This document shows positions 1 to 11,219 of a stretch of 64,000 nt of DNA, one piece after another. The notes under the pieces are model-generated. The model saw only the letters and a list, made by a program, of their open reading frames with translations. It was not told the origin of the DNA and made no database searches. Within the stretch, counting starts at the first letter, position 1. Every line of letters begins with the position of its first letter. A program made the position numbers and the translations under genes. Origin of the DNA: Dallia pectoralis (taxonomy: Eukaryota; Chordata; Actinopteri; Esociformes; Umbridae); assembly GCA_029465975.1 (NCBI GenBank), contig CM055736.1, forward strand, positions 7,158,209 to 7,222,208, read 5' to 3'.

Positions 1-997
1 TTATCACCGAAACAATACGGCCGAAATATGTTGTGATCTATTCGGATCCTCTGCACTTCATCGCGACTGTACTTGATCCGCGTTATAAAGACCATTACTT
101 GGATGCAGAAATAAAGCAGCGCGCACGAGAAATGATCCAGGCGGCGATGGAGACGGAGCAATAGCGCACCGAGCAGTAGGGGACGGAGCAGCAGCGCACG
201 GAGATCAGAGCGCAGAAAAAAAGACTTGTCTCTGCACTAGATGAGGGGCATGCACCCTCGTTGTCTGATATGTTCAGTGAAATCCTGCAAGAAAGTGCCT
301 CACATGGGCGTAGGTTTAGGGGGGGGACGCTGGGGACATGTCCCCAACAACATTTTAACATGACTAAATTGTCCCCACTAATATTTTAGCGAACTCCGTT
401 ATGAGTTTGTGAAGCGATTTGGGTCAATTCCGACCGCAGCGCCAGGAGGACGGTACTAGAAACGCCGTAATTTGATTGGCTAAAAAACCTAGGGGAGGGG
501 AGTTATCTGACACGCTATAAGTACACAGGAGAGTGACTGAAGACAACGGTAAAGTTACCAGTGCTTTCTGTTAATACATACCCCATATGTTAGAATCTTG
601 CAGTCACAATAAACAGGGGAAATGTTTCCTGTGTATATTTTGCTTATGTAATGTGGCCTATTTGGGATATCCCATTAGTTGGGGCGGAGTAGTGGCACCA
701 CCAGGGTCGCTACAATATATTGAATCTGACAAACAGCATTACCATCTAAAAGCAACAGGCTATTGTCTCAACTAAACGCAAAAATAATCACATTATTCTC
801 AGTAAAAGTTCACTTGCCGGATGGGGGGGGAGAGATGTCCCCACCGAAGCTGAGACCAATCCTACGCCCTTGGTGCCTCATATCCATAAATGCAATGGTA
901 CTAATAATTGGCATAATTTATTTCGGTGTTTCGGTTTTCGGTCTTGGTTTCCTCTTTTTCGGTTTCGGCCAAGAATTTTCATTTCGGTGCATCCCTA
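1..997 (+). mobile_element. Composite hAT element, copy 1 (left end outside the window)
   Basis: The right end finishes in the hAT-type terminus TTTCGGTGCATCCCTA at 982-997. Base 1 lines up with base 6385 of the complete copy at 6328-7446, so about 57 bases of the left end are missing. Positions 45-150 encode a piece of hAT/ZBED transposase (residues TVLDPRYKDHYLDAE), followed by a short GC-rich tandem run that is shorter here than in copy 2. A second hAT-like element sits inside it at 303-872. It is non-autonomous: no complete transposase frame remains. Confidence 0.9.
303..872. mobile_element. Non-autonomous hAT-like element nested in copy 1
   Basis: The ends are near-perfect inverted repeats of CATGGGCGTAGGTTT (left) and, reversed, CAAGGGCGTAGG (right). 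It is flanked by the 8-bp direct repeat GTGCCTCA at 295-302 and 873-880, as expected for a hAT insertion. It has no transposase; the small frames inside (587-775, 763-1020) look like chance. The same element sits at the same internal site in the copy at 6328-7446. Confidence 0.8.
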
Positions 998-2073
998 CTT
1001 TTCATGGTGTAAGACTATAAAATTCAGCAGTGGACATGCATAAAGTTTGGCCAAATCAAAGTGTTTGATTAGCCAGACAAGAAGGTTTAACAATAAACCA
1101 GTTATTTAAAAGATATCCATATAGCGAAAGATGGAGGAAACTGGGTGGACAGAAAGCAGGACAGATATAGGATATGGTAACACATCGCTTTTATAAAGAC
1201 TAACAAACGAAAGAAACTGCATCACTGTTCACTGAAACTGACCAGATCACAAGAAGCGGTCTTCGACAGTATCTTCGTAACTCGTTTAGCCAATATCACT
1301 CCCAATAACACAACCTTAAACATGGGAAGACACAACACCTCAGCCTCTGTTAATCAGTTAGTGCCCTCTAATGGAGTTTGACCTTATAAGGGAACTGCAC
1401 CGAGTGAACTTTGATGTGGTGATTTTTCCGTCTTGGAGGAACAAAGGCTAAATTAATTTCATAACAGGATTGTTTGTAAATGAGGCTAGTCCAAAGGGTC
1501 ACAACGGATGGAAGGAAGTCTTTAAAAGATATGGATTCTGCAGTCTCTGTTACATGGGCAAACTCAGAGCATTCAGGACTTGGGCCAGGCCACCTGTAGC
1601 AGCAGGCATGGATGTTCCACCAAGTCCTTCATCTGTTCAGAGAAAAATCAGTCAAAGCGGAGGAACATTGTGCGTTTGTATCCAGAGAATGCACAGCAGA
1701 CTGGAAAAAGCGAGAAAAAGAGAGTGGGCTTATTGTCCTCGAGTCCAGTCGAGGTAGGATACGGGCCTGTGTGTAAACTGATCCCAGTGTGTGAAGTGTG
1801 GCCCTTCGCTGTGACCCTTGAGCAGTACCGAGCCACATCGAGAGCAGGCCCTGTCTGTGTGCACTCAGCTGTAGCGGCGGGGGTGGGAGACCTGAACTGC
1901 CCCGGGGATGTGGCTGGTGGGAGGGAGGTTGCTTATACAAATAAAATAGACCCTGTTCCGGAGTTAGCTGGGCTACATAACAGCATTGCCTGGATAACTT
2001 GATACTTTTACCCAGTTATTAATCTCTGGACCAATTACAGACAATTGCAGATTCTAGGTTGATAAGGTAAGTA
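998..2073. other. No gene recognised; GC-rich unique stretch
   Basis: There is no recognisable repeat end here. Positions 1465-1950 are more GC-rich than their surroundings and carry overlapping short frames on both strands, none with a recognisable domain or clear splice context. It could be an exon or untranslated part of a gene I cannot identify, but nothing in the sequence proves that. Confidence 0.35.
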
Positions 2074-2081
2074 ATTTAGCA

Positions 2082-2277
2082 CAGGGGTTCTCATATATCT
2101 CACCGGTGATCAAAAACCATTCCTTTCACTTAACTTTCAAACGTTTTCAGAGCTAGCACACCTGATTTAATTCCTAAATGTATCATCACTTCCGTAGTAA
2201 AGTTGAATCAGATGACCAAGATCAAAGAGAAATGTGAAACACCTGCGGGTCACTGAGGAAAGGTTAGAGAACCGCTG
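2082..2277. mobile_element. Short hAT-type MITE
   Basis: It starts CAGGGGTTCTCA and ends with the degenerate reverse complement (AGAGAACCGCTG). Flanks are ATTTAGCA at 2074-2081 and ATTTATCA at 2278-2285, an 8-bp target duplication with one mismatch. At 196 bp it has no coding capacity. The mismatched ends suggest an old insertion. Confidence 0.7.
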
Positions 2278-2412
2278 ATTTATCAGATGCTCTCACAAAG
2301 AGCCACTTACAGTTGTGAATTCATTCATTCCGCCCATATTGTGTACTGGCGTACTGTGGGAATCAATCCTCTGGTGTGGCAAGCACCATGAACAAACAAC
2401 TGAGATACACAA

Positions 2413-2496
2413 AACATCAGGTCTGTGCCATATTCAATGGAACGTCAGATCTGTGCCAAATTCAATGGAACATCAGGTCTGTGCCATATTCAATGG
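2413..2496. repeat. Three-copy 28-bp tandem repeat
   Basis: Three head-to-tail units of 28 bp begin AACATCAGGTCTGTGCC and end TTCAATGG, at 2413-2440, 2441-2468 and 2469-2496. Units 1 and 3 are alike; unit 2 differs at a few bases. Confidence 0.85.
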
Positions 2497-2499
2497 AAC

Positions 2500-4599
2500 A
2501 ACCGTTCAGTTACCAGTCAGATCTGCCAACAGCTAAGGTACATCCTGACGAGTGGAAGCCACCGAGTTTGGCCAGATCTTTAGTTGGTACCAAATATGAC
2601 TGCGATAAGTAACAAAGGGTTAGATAATAACGCCTATTGAGTAGAGGATGGCAACATCTTAGAAATCTCTGGCGCAGCAGGAGGAAAATATCAGACAAGT
2701 AGGTGAAGCAGAACACGGCATACATATTACATTATTCTGAAACGCATGTCTTATCGCTAAGTGAATTCTTATATTTGTAACTTACTGTAAATTCCCAGAA
2801 GACCCAATGTCTGCTCAAATCATTCTGTTTAAGCTCACTCTGGAAACTTCAGTTTTCCTACGTATTGAGGGGTCAGCCATCTTGAGAACCACAAGGCTCA
2901 GTATTGCGGGTTTAGGCCAGCAGCTGACTCCCACATACCATTTGTGAGTCCAACCCAAGTGTAAAATTAAAATTCCATGGCGCCGGCCTAACAACATGGT
3001 TTGAAGGCACGGGTTCTCACTGATCTTTTTTCAGAATTACATCTTTTATTTAAAGGGAATGAATGGACACAAAAAGGAAATTGAGACAACCCACAACGAT
3101 CTGAGGCAAATTTAGTTTCACACTTTAATACAGTACATCACCATCGGTTGTGAAGTTAAAAAGAGAGCCTTTGTGAAATAACAGCATGAGGGCCTACAGT
3201 AGCTAGAGGCCACAGCTCTGCAAATGCTCCACTCTTTCACAGATCCTGACTAATCTTCAAAGCTTCTATAACACATTCTCTTAGTTTGTTCTTATGATCA
3301 GAGGACTGAGTCTTCTACACCGATTTGACCTGGAGACCAGGTAGAGCTCGTCATGTTGACCGAGGTTAGTGTTTATTAGATTAGAATCAGCAAACACATT
3401 AATCCAACCCTGATAGCTAACATAATGGACTTCAATCAATGAGAGAAATACAGAAATGCACACAGACACCAGGTTGTCGGTAGTCAGCCAGAACCAGGAG
3501 GGAAGTGTTCTATCTAAATGACACAAGGAAAGCTTTTCATCATCCTCAAAACTCACTCTAAATTTAATTTATGTTTTTGGAAGAAAACATCTAGTAGACA
3601 GACACTGAGATACAAATCAGGACACATTTTTCTAGTCATGGCTGATTTCAGGAGCAGAGATTTAGGCTACGGCCCATTTTAGCCACCAATCATAGAAACG
3701 GGTCAAGATACACATCGGAGAAAAGTACATTGGTGGTCAAATGTGGAATCGAGAGTTCAGGGAGTTCAGAAATCACATCTCACGTGGCGACTGAACCGGT
3801 GAAATTTGATACCTGTGAATGTTATGACTCTAAATAGTATAGTCACGCTTCACTGTGGACAACACCGTGTGCTTCACCACGGACAATTATTTATATGATC
3901 ACTTTACCATAAACTGTACATAGCTTATAGCTTGGATTTTTATACCTTGGATTTTTATTTTATTTTGACCATTGTATTGTGGTTATATATGCTATATGAT
4001 GTATTTTTCTTAGATAGGTCTTTCCATTTTTTTTTTATTATTTTATTGCAATGTTGGGGAGGGCAGATCTAAGCATTTAATAACGACTAAAACACCCTTG
4101 AACCTCAAGGTTAACACCAGGTTTGGCCAATTATGTGCATGACTACCACTGTCCTAAAGCCACTGCACATCCATCCATCTAGTATTTCACTGTAAGAACA
4201 TATATTTATCCAAGGCAACCCTTTAGCGGATGGCAACACTGGTGCCAGTGAGGTTAATGAGCGTCAAATAAACAGGGGACAGGGAGACACAGGTACCCAC
4301 GTAAACTCCTCTAAAAGATACCTGCTTTTGACAACCTTAAACAATGTCCTCTTTAAAATAGCAATTTGTTTACAGCTGGCCAGGTTGTGAAAGGGAAGGG
4401 AACCCCACACACAGACAGCTTTATTTGCCCCCAAGGAGACAGAAACATATAATCTGGTGTTCAGGCTCTCACATGGGACCAGGGCCGAGTCAGATACCCC
4501 AGAGTGATGCCTAAAACTCATCGGCAAGTTTTTGTAAAAACATTCATGTATGCAGCCGCTCAAGGACCATGTCAGCACTATGGCACTGCATGTTTCCAT
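2500..4599. other. No gene or repeat end recognised
   Basis: This is AT-rich, non-repetitive sequence with only short frames on both strands (for example minus 4264-4659 and minus 3281-3556) that show no domain, signal or splice context. Positions 3870-4080 are T-rich and low in complexity. I see nothing else here. Confidence 0.4.
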
Positions 4600-5087
4600 C
4601 CCCAGCTGTGTATGAATCCGGGTAGTATGAATGGAGTCCGGACGTACTACATGCACCATGTTAGAATTGTCACGTGATCATAACAGAGCATGTCACGCGA
4701 CATACGCTGTCAGAACAGTTCAAAATTTTACATTTACATTATTTACACTTTTAACAAGTCACGGTTTACTTATATGATGTTAAACAAATTCAATGTAACC
4801 ACAAAGAAACATAGTGTTTTCTAAAGTGCTTACACTTGAAAACTGCCGCGTCTATGGTTTCCGCCATTTTTAAATGTAACGACAACTCCTCTCTCCTGTT
4901 GCATTATTATGGGATAGTAAAGGGTCCATCGTATGCGCACTTCAGAATCTCGCCGGAAGTAGTAGGTCATCCGGGTACTTTTCGCATACTGTTTTTCGAA
5001 TTCTATGATTTCGGACATACTACTCTGCTCGCGTACTGTTTTTTGCATACTATATAGTATGGAAGTATGCGATTTCGGACGCAGCCT
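4600..5087. mobile_element. Probable MITE of the 'GCGATTTCGGACGCAGCC' type
   Basis: The right end (about 5040-5087) reads CATACTATATAGTATG then GCGATTTCGGACGCAGCC and abuts TTAA. Several internal variants of CATACTG and TCGGAC occur at 4930-5040, and a related stretch (AGTCCGGACGTACTAC) lies at 4635-4650. This pattern is familiar from small non-autonomous DNA elements of fish. The left boundary is degenerate and approximate, and I cannot assign the superfamily. Confidence 0.5.
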
Positions 5088-5780
5088 TAAAGGTTTGTCT
5101 GCACCACGGCAGATACTGGGTAGCACAGACAGATAAGCCAATCCCAACCCCAGTGCATTAATGTTCACATTGATTCTTGAAGCACAGTGCTGTTAAAATC
5201 CTAATACCTCCATGTCAACAGGGGTTGGCTGCTGCCTCTTCTTGGTTTGCCCGTGAGAGGACCAGCCCAGACTAAAATGGGCAGCTGCAGTTGACCTTGA
5301 GGCCATTTTTAAAGCAAGGACAGCAGGTCGATGACTGAACAGCGGCACTGTGTTATTAAAATAGCTAATTTATTTAGGTTCCAGGAGAGAAAATACAAAA
5401 AATGTCCTCCGATTCAGTAAACTACATTTCAACGATCAAGCGTATTCATACAAAGCTTTTACACTGGAACCCTGAATACACAGTGGCCAAACATAGAGCA
5501 AACTCCAGGAAAGACACGCTCTCCCCCAATGGCAGCTTAAAAGGCTGACTGGGTGAGTCAGGGCAAGAAGGAATCGGGTTCTGAGATGACAATCAGACAA
5601 ATTATTTAAAGAATACTGCAGGATTTCTTAAGTGGCCATAAGAAGTATACAAACCGAACATTAAGCATGGCACCAACATTATGGACTCGTTACCTCACAT
5701 TGTAAAACCAGGGATGCATATCGCTGTGAAACTATGCCAGGAATGTGAAGACTTAGCATGGATTAGTAGTGGCATCAAAC
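5088..5780. other. No gene recognised
   Basis: Ordinary AT-rich sequence with no recognisable exon, repeat end or open frame of note. Confidence 0.4.
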
Positions 5781-6240
5781 TAGGGCTGGGTGATAAAACG
5801 AAAACGATATGTATCACGATAGACACGTAATCAATATCAATAAAAAATGCGTTCAATAAAATGTTCAATAAATTATTTTTCTTCGTTGGACGAAACCAGA
5901 GCTTGCGAAGCAAGTTTGGTTGCATGAACAAAGGCACTCACTCTCTAGTAACCGAGCAACGTAGGGAGTAACACGCTAACAGCCAATCATGTAACAGTAT
6001 CATGTTTGGTTGCGCCATAACGTTGTCTCGTGTTGGATTCTTCAATAACAGAACCGGAGTGGAGTGTCAAAAATGAGTGTGCTGCGAGCGAGGAAATTGG
6101 TAAAACAGGAAAATTCAGCCCGTCAGTTTTTATGATTTAATAGTCTGACCAATGTCGTCTACAAAATATGCAAGATCGTCGTCCCCACCAAGACTGGTAA
6201 TAGCTTGTGAATTTCCTAGCACTAAACTTGCAGAAAATAA
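5781..6240 (+). mobile_element. 5' fragment of a ZBED-type hAT transposon
   Basis: It opens TAGGGCTGGGTGATAAAACG, a typical hAT terminus. Positions about 6145-6215 encode a BED zinc-finger start (residues TNVVYKICKIVVPTKTGN), where the two Cys ligands of the family are represented by Tyr and Cys. The rest of the transposase and the right terminus are absent. It is a dead, 3'-truncated copy lying just before the hAT at 6328. Confidence 0.65.
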
Positions 6241-6327
6241 TTTCTCAGGTTTCCCTATATTTATATTTAAGACTTTTTAATTGAGTGTTTTCTATGGTTT
6301 TGTTGACATTTTTGTCTTTATAACTAA

Positions 6328-7446
6328 TAGGGATGCACCGAATATTCGGCCACCGAAAATTTTCGGTTTTCGGCCGAAATACTTTTATCACCGAAACAAT
6401 ACGGCCGAAATATGTTGTGATCTATTCGGATCCTCTGCACTTCATCGCGACTGTACTTGATCCGCGTTATAAAGACCATTACTTGGATGCAGAAATAAAG
6501 CAGCGCGCACGAGAAATGATCCAGGCGGCTATGGATGCGGAGAACCCGCGTGGAGACGGAGCAATAGCGCACCGAGCAGTAGGGCACGGAGCAGTAGGGC
6601 ACGGAGCAGCAGCGCACGGAGCAGCCTGCGCACGGAGATCAGAGCGCAGAAAAAAAGACTCGTCTCTGCACTAGATGAGGGGCATGCACCCTTGTTGTCT
6701 GATATGTTCAGTGAAATCCTGCAAGAAAGTGCCTCACATGGGCGTAGGTTTAGGGGGGACGCTGGGGACATGTCCCCAACAACATTTTAACATGACTAAA
6801 TTGTCCCCACTAATATTTTAGCGAACTCCGTTATGAGTTTGTGAAGCGATTTGGGTCAATTCCAACCGCAGAGCCAGGGGGACGGTACTAGAAACGCCGT
6901 AATTTGATTGGCTAAAAAACCTAGGGGAGGGGAGTTATCTGACACGCAATAAGTACACAGGAGAGTGACTGAAGACAACGGTAAAGTTACCAGTGCTTTC
7001 TGTTAATACATACCCCATATGTTAGAATCTTGCAGTCACAATAAACAGTGGAAATGTTTCCTGTGTATACTGTGTATATTTTGCTTATGTAATGTGGCCT
7101 ATTTGGGATATCCCATTAGTAGGGGCGGAGTAGTGGCACCACCAGGGTCGCTACAATATATTGAATCTGACAAACAGCATTACCATCTAAAAGCAACAGG
7201 CTATTGTCTCAACTAAACGCAAAAATAATCACATTATTCTCAGTAAAAGTTCACTTGCCGGAGGGGGGGGGGAGAGATGTCCCCACCGAAGCTGAGACCA
7301 AACCTACGCCCTTGGTGCCTCATATCCATAAATGCAATGGTACTAATAATTGGCATAATTTATTTCGGTGTTTCGGTTTTCGGTCTTGGTTTCCTCTTTT
7401 TCGGTTTTCGGTTTCGGCCAAGAATTTTCATTTCGGTGCATCCCTA
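6328..7446 (+). mobile_element. Composite hAT element, copy 2 (complete)
   Basis: It begins TAGGGATGCACCGAA and ends TTTCGGTGCATCCCTA, with a perfect 8-bp target duplication ATAACTAA at 6320-6327 and 7447-7454. The 1119-bp element keeps only a fragment of hAT/ZBED transposase at 6333-6674 (residues TVLDPRYKDHYLDAEIKQ), then a repeated 15-bp GC-rich run around 6565-6640. The 578-bp insert at 6737-7314 interrupts it at the same place as in copy 1. Confidence 0.93.
6737..7314. mobile_element. Non-autonomous hAT-like element nested in copy 2
   Basis: Inverted ends are CATGGGCGTAGGTTT and the reverse of CAAGGGCGTAGGTTT. The 8-bp target duplication GTGCCTCA stands at 6729-6736 and 7315-7322. It contains a G-run near 7262 followed by a short stretch complementary to the GGGACATGTCCCC of its left end. 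No transposase is present. Confidence 0.82.
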
Positions 7447-7756
7447 ATAACTAAGGGGATTATAATCAGAGGAAGGTTAAGTTTAAAATAAAAATGTTTA
7501 AATTAGGGGTGGGGGAAAACGTCGATACAGCATAATATCGCGATATTTCCCGTGGCAATACTTTATCGATACACAGACGCCAAGTATCGATATTTTACTA
7601 TTTAAATTGAACATGAGAATTTAACTTCTTGGTAGTAGAATAATAAAATAAATTGCTTATTCAGTCCACCGGGTGACGTCAGCGTGCATGAGGATGCAGA
7701 TACAGGAATTCACTGCCGATACGGCTGTATCCGTGAAAAAAAACGGCGCGACGAAG

Positions 7757-9276
7757 TAGGGGTGGGCGATATGGGGAAAATATCATATCACGATTTTTTC
7801 AGGAAAAATCACGATTTTCGATTTTATCACGATTCTTTTTCATGTTGCTTTTTAAGACTATTTTGCAAATTACTGAGCCGCAATACAAGCAAATTATATC
7901 TCCATTTAAAAAATATAGCCATACAAGGTAACAAAACATAAAAGGGAAAAAAGAATTAAAATAGCATATTTTAATCATGTGTATATTTAATGGAAGTGCA
8001 ATTGTGCAAAGAAGCACCCATTCTTATCCGCAGCTTCACCATCTATTCACTGTGTAACCTGCCATCCATCTACAGCATCAGATGATCTACTGTGTTATCA
8101 TCCTGAATTAAATGAATTATGAAGTAAAACATTTTACTAAAATAGTATGTAGCCTATTTATTGTCTTATGTAACCATACAATACAAAATTAAAACCATGA
8201 TTTTAAAATGCACAGGCTATGACATTTAAATTTCTAAAGATCGAATAAATGAAAATCCATCAAACTGTATGTCCTATTTTGATGTAATAAATGCTAAACA
8301 TTTTAGATCACAAGCGACGCGCAATCAAATGATTTGCGCATGATTGGCCGTATATATTGCAACACAGACTCTTGAAATAAAAACATTAGGCTACAGTGTA
8401 TAATTTGATCATTTACATTTGTAAAATGTATTAGCCTTTAGTAATTACAGTCCAGTAACTAAGGCACTGTAGACAATGAAACACGTATTTTACAGTTTGT
8501 ATATTGGTCACGGTCGGGTATATTCTGCTGTTACCCGGTAGATACATTAATCAATTTCGTTTTATATTTTCGTTCTGTTTATTGAGTAAAACATATATTT
8601 CTTTATAAACGTAGGCCTACCTCTTTTTTTTAGTTTATTCAAATTCAACCAAGCCAATCAATCTATTATCTATGTATATCTCGCAGCTTTTGTCTGCCTG
8701 AGCAGGACACGCATACTAACCGGTTGCACTGCGCACAGTGTTCATTAGTGTTCTTATGAGTGGCAAACTATTCCGTTACATATATCCAGTTTCATATAGA
8801 TCGGACCAAAACGCGTCCATTTTCATGTAGACTAGACCAAAACGTGTCCAGTTTTAAATAGACCAGACCAAAACGGATCCAGTTTCATATAGACCAGACC
8901 AAAACGAGTCCAATATAGATCAGACCAAAACGAGATCAGACCAAAACGCGTCAAGTTTCTGAAAACGGGACAAGGTAAAATGCACGTATTTAGGAAAAGT
9001 CATGGAAGGACGAGGCTGTAGCTTTTCAACATTATATATTTATTTTAATTACTAACTGCAACGCCCGCGGGCATGGGCTGTTGGCGCTTCTAGTGTTAAC
9101 ACGTCGACATCTAGCGCACCGCGCATTGCATGTTGTTACGTAGCTGAAAAAAACGCCATAGATCTGCATCTAATTGAACGTGCACTGGAGCGCGATTCTA
9201 CGATATTTCCGAAAAAGTGAATCGTGGAGACATTTTAATAGTCCACGATTAAATATCGTCATATCGCACACCCCTA
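7757..9276 (+). mobile_element. Non-autonomous hAT, 1.5 kb family, copy 1
   Basis: It starts TAGGGGTGGGCGATATGG and ends ATCGCACACCCCTA, with a perfect 8-bp duplication CGACGAAG at 7749-7756 and 9277-9284. It lies inside the transposase frame of the hAT at 7504-9795. It has no transposase of its own. The matching copy at 15325-16860 lies in the opposite direction. An internal tandem array occupies about 8785-8965. Confidence 0.93.
8785..8965. repeat. Internal ~30-bp array, word CAGACCAAAACGNGTCC
   Basis: Six or so degenerate units each carry GACCAAAACG followed by NGTCCA and a TTTCATATAGA-like spacer. The array is part of the hAT family at 7757-9276 and recurs, reverse-complemented, at about 15635-15820. 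Such subterminal repeats could bind a transposase, but this is inference. Confidence 0.75.
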
Positions 9277-9295
9277 CGACGAAGTCACGTACCTC

Positions 9296-9598
9296 ATGAG
9301 GGCTCATCTCACACGTCACCATCCAGATTTAGCGTTCGCGGAGGATGGTAAAGCTAATGCTAAACCAGCTCCGCCGAAAAACCAACATACAGTGGAACCA
9401 AGGTACGTGACTTTGTCGCGCCGTTTTTTCACGGATACAGCCGTACCAAAGCTTTACATAGAAGTTAAGCTTAACGTTCAGGCAAGTTTGAAAACAGCAG
9501 AACGTGTTGCATTGACTTGTGATGCATGGTATGTGACTATTACAGCTCATTATCTCACAGAAGACTGGCAACTGCTGTCTCACGTTCATCAAACTTGA
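9296..9598 (+). pseudogene. hAT/ZBED transposase fragment
   Basis: The frame encodes the end of a BED zinc finger (residues LRAHLTRHHPD-like, here MRAHLTRHHPD), a linker, and the start of the catalytic region with ERVALTCDAWYVTITAHY and LTEDWQL. Compared with the family, a short run of residues after CDAW is missing and the C-terminal catalytic half and dimerisation domain are absent. The frame stops at 9598. The N-terminal piece lies upstream at about 7684-7756, cut off by the element at 7757-9276. It cannot make active transposase. The identification rests on recognised motifs, not on alignment. Confidence 0.75.
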
Positions 9599-9861
9599 GC
9601 GGTATACGAAAGTCACACCGGGATGAACATTGCTCACCTTCTGCAAAATGCAGGGTTAGGGACATTAATAATGAAGTTGGAAAAAGGTAATAAATTGCAA
9701 TATATCGCAGAATATGGCAATATGTTTAAAATCGCAATAAACCTAAGTATTGTGACAATATCGTATCGTGGTGCCTCTGGTGATTCCCACCCCTATTAAA
9801 TGTAATATATTTTTTTCCTGATCCTTATTTTAAATATGTCATAAAAAATATCAATAATTAT

Positions 9862-10178
9862 TAGGGATGCACGACGATATCGGCACGACATCGGTATTGG
9901 CCGATAAAAGCTTAAAATAATCTATATCGGCAGATATTAATATTTCTACACATGTGACACGCATTTGAAGAAAAAAAACTGATGTGGGTTAATCAAACAC
10001 ACAAACTACATTCACAATCGAAATAATTCTGGAATCTAGTGCTTTTCAAGAAATTTCCTGGTCAGAGATAACGCATATACCATCCCCAGATATTCCGGCC
10101 ATCTGTATAAATGCGACAGGATTATTCTGAAGGTCTCCCATTGATGCTTTTTATGAATAAAGGTTTCAAAGGATTTAG
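9862..10178 (+). mobile_element. hAT 5' fragment
   Basis: It opens TAGGGATGCACGACGATATC, followed by ATCGGTATTGGCCGATAA, a pattern typical of one hAT group. No matching right end (GTGCATCCCTA) was found downstream, so it is a truncated copy. The DNA after about 9960 is not recognisable. Confidence 0.5.
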
Positions 10179-10186
10179 CCTCAGGG

Positions 10187-11219
10187 TAGGGGTGTGCGAT
10201 ATTGACAAAAAATGATATCTCGATATTTTTTGGGATTTTGCCGATAACGATAATCTGACGATATTTAGCATTATTCAAAAATTTGCTTGTAAATGTCTTA
10301 TATTCTACTAGCTCCGTTTTACAATATCAATAGGATATTAATATAATACTAGTTGAAACATATTGTTGGAATGGGTATTTATTATTTAAAACTGAAGCAT
10401 GCATGTAGAAACAACACAAATCACTGCTCTGCTGTAAGGTGAACTTTTGTAGTATACTAACAAATATGACATTATAATAATAGTATCTAAATGCAAACTT
10501 CTGTCAAAAACAGCACTAGAAAACCTTAGTAAACAAATTACTCCCTTCTGTAAAATGTTCTATAGTCAAAAATACAAAAAACTAGCCCATAATATTCTCA
10601 ATTTACTAACTTGGCTCTGACGTTCTGCTTGACCACAAATCGATGGTTGTGGCAAAATGTAAAACCTTCTGCACTTCATGCCAAGAGTTTAGCGACATGA
10701 TTCATACTATTTAGGCACGCTGTTTTACTAAAGTATTTCCGTCCAGGCAGTGTGTATCTTGGGTGTAACGTCTTTAAAAACTGTTTAAAACCATCTCAAC
10801 CACTTGAATTGGCACCATGTCTCATGTATATTCAGTATATTCAGTTTAATCCTCATTCAGTGCTGTGGGTAGTTCAAAGATGATCAAAAAGATCGGACTC
10901 ATAATCGAAACCAAAAACCTCCTCCATGCTAGTGATGACGACCCACGTCTAGTAATTTAATCTACCGTGGATTGTTTGCTGGTGTTCAAATATCTTCTGT
11001 CACAGTTTCTTTGCTCATTTTAACTTCTGTCAGCACTGCACACTCTGAATGCACGTGTCACATGTGCACCCTATGCGCGCAGTGAATTCGCGAACAATAA
11101 TTGATGCAGCGTTTTGATTGTTTTCTGAAAATGAGTGCCATACTCAATAATATGATTTTGCATATCGTTTAAACAAAAATTACGATATTATCGCAAACTA
11201 TATATATCGCACACCCCTA
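10187..11219. mobile_element. Non-autonomous hAT, 1.0 kb
   Basis: It starts TAGGGGTGTGCGATATTG and ends ATATATCGCACACCCCTA, with perfect 8-bp duplication CCTCAGGG at 10179-10186 and 11220-11227. Its ends match those of the 1.5 kb family at 7757 and 15325, but the interior is different and has no transposase. The repeat-flanked host sequence can be read straight through if the element is removed. Confidence 0.92.

Larger units (their letters stand above)
7504..9795 (+). mobile_element. ZBED-type hAT transposon, degenerate, hosting another hAT
   Basis: The left end is TAGGGGTGGGGGAAAACG and the right end is its imperfect inverse (ATTCCCACCCCTA). The flanks are both TTAAAT-like, but no clean 8-bp duplication is visible. 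Without the insert at 7757-9276 it would be about 760 bp and encode only the N-terminal part of a ZBED transposase. The ends carry repeated CGATA/TATCG words typical of this group. Confidence 0.7.

Noticed and set aside
1580..2002. Overlapping frames of 95-140 codons on both strands in GC-rich DNA
   Set aside because: Both strands are open, which fits base composition; no domain was recognised.
4264..4659. 131-codon minus-strand frame
   Set aside because: No domain or splice support; it partly overlaps the probable MITE.
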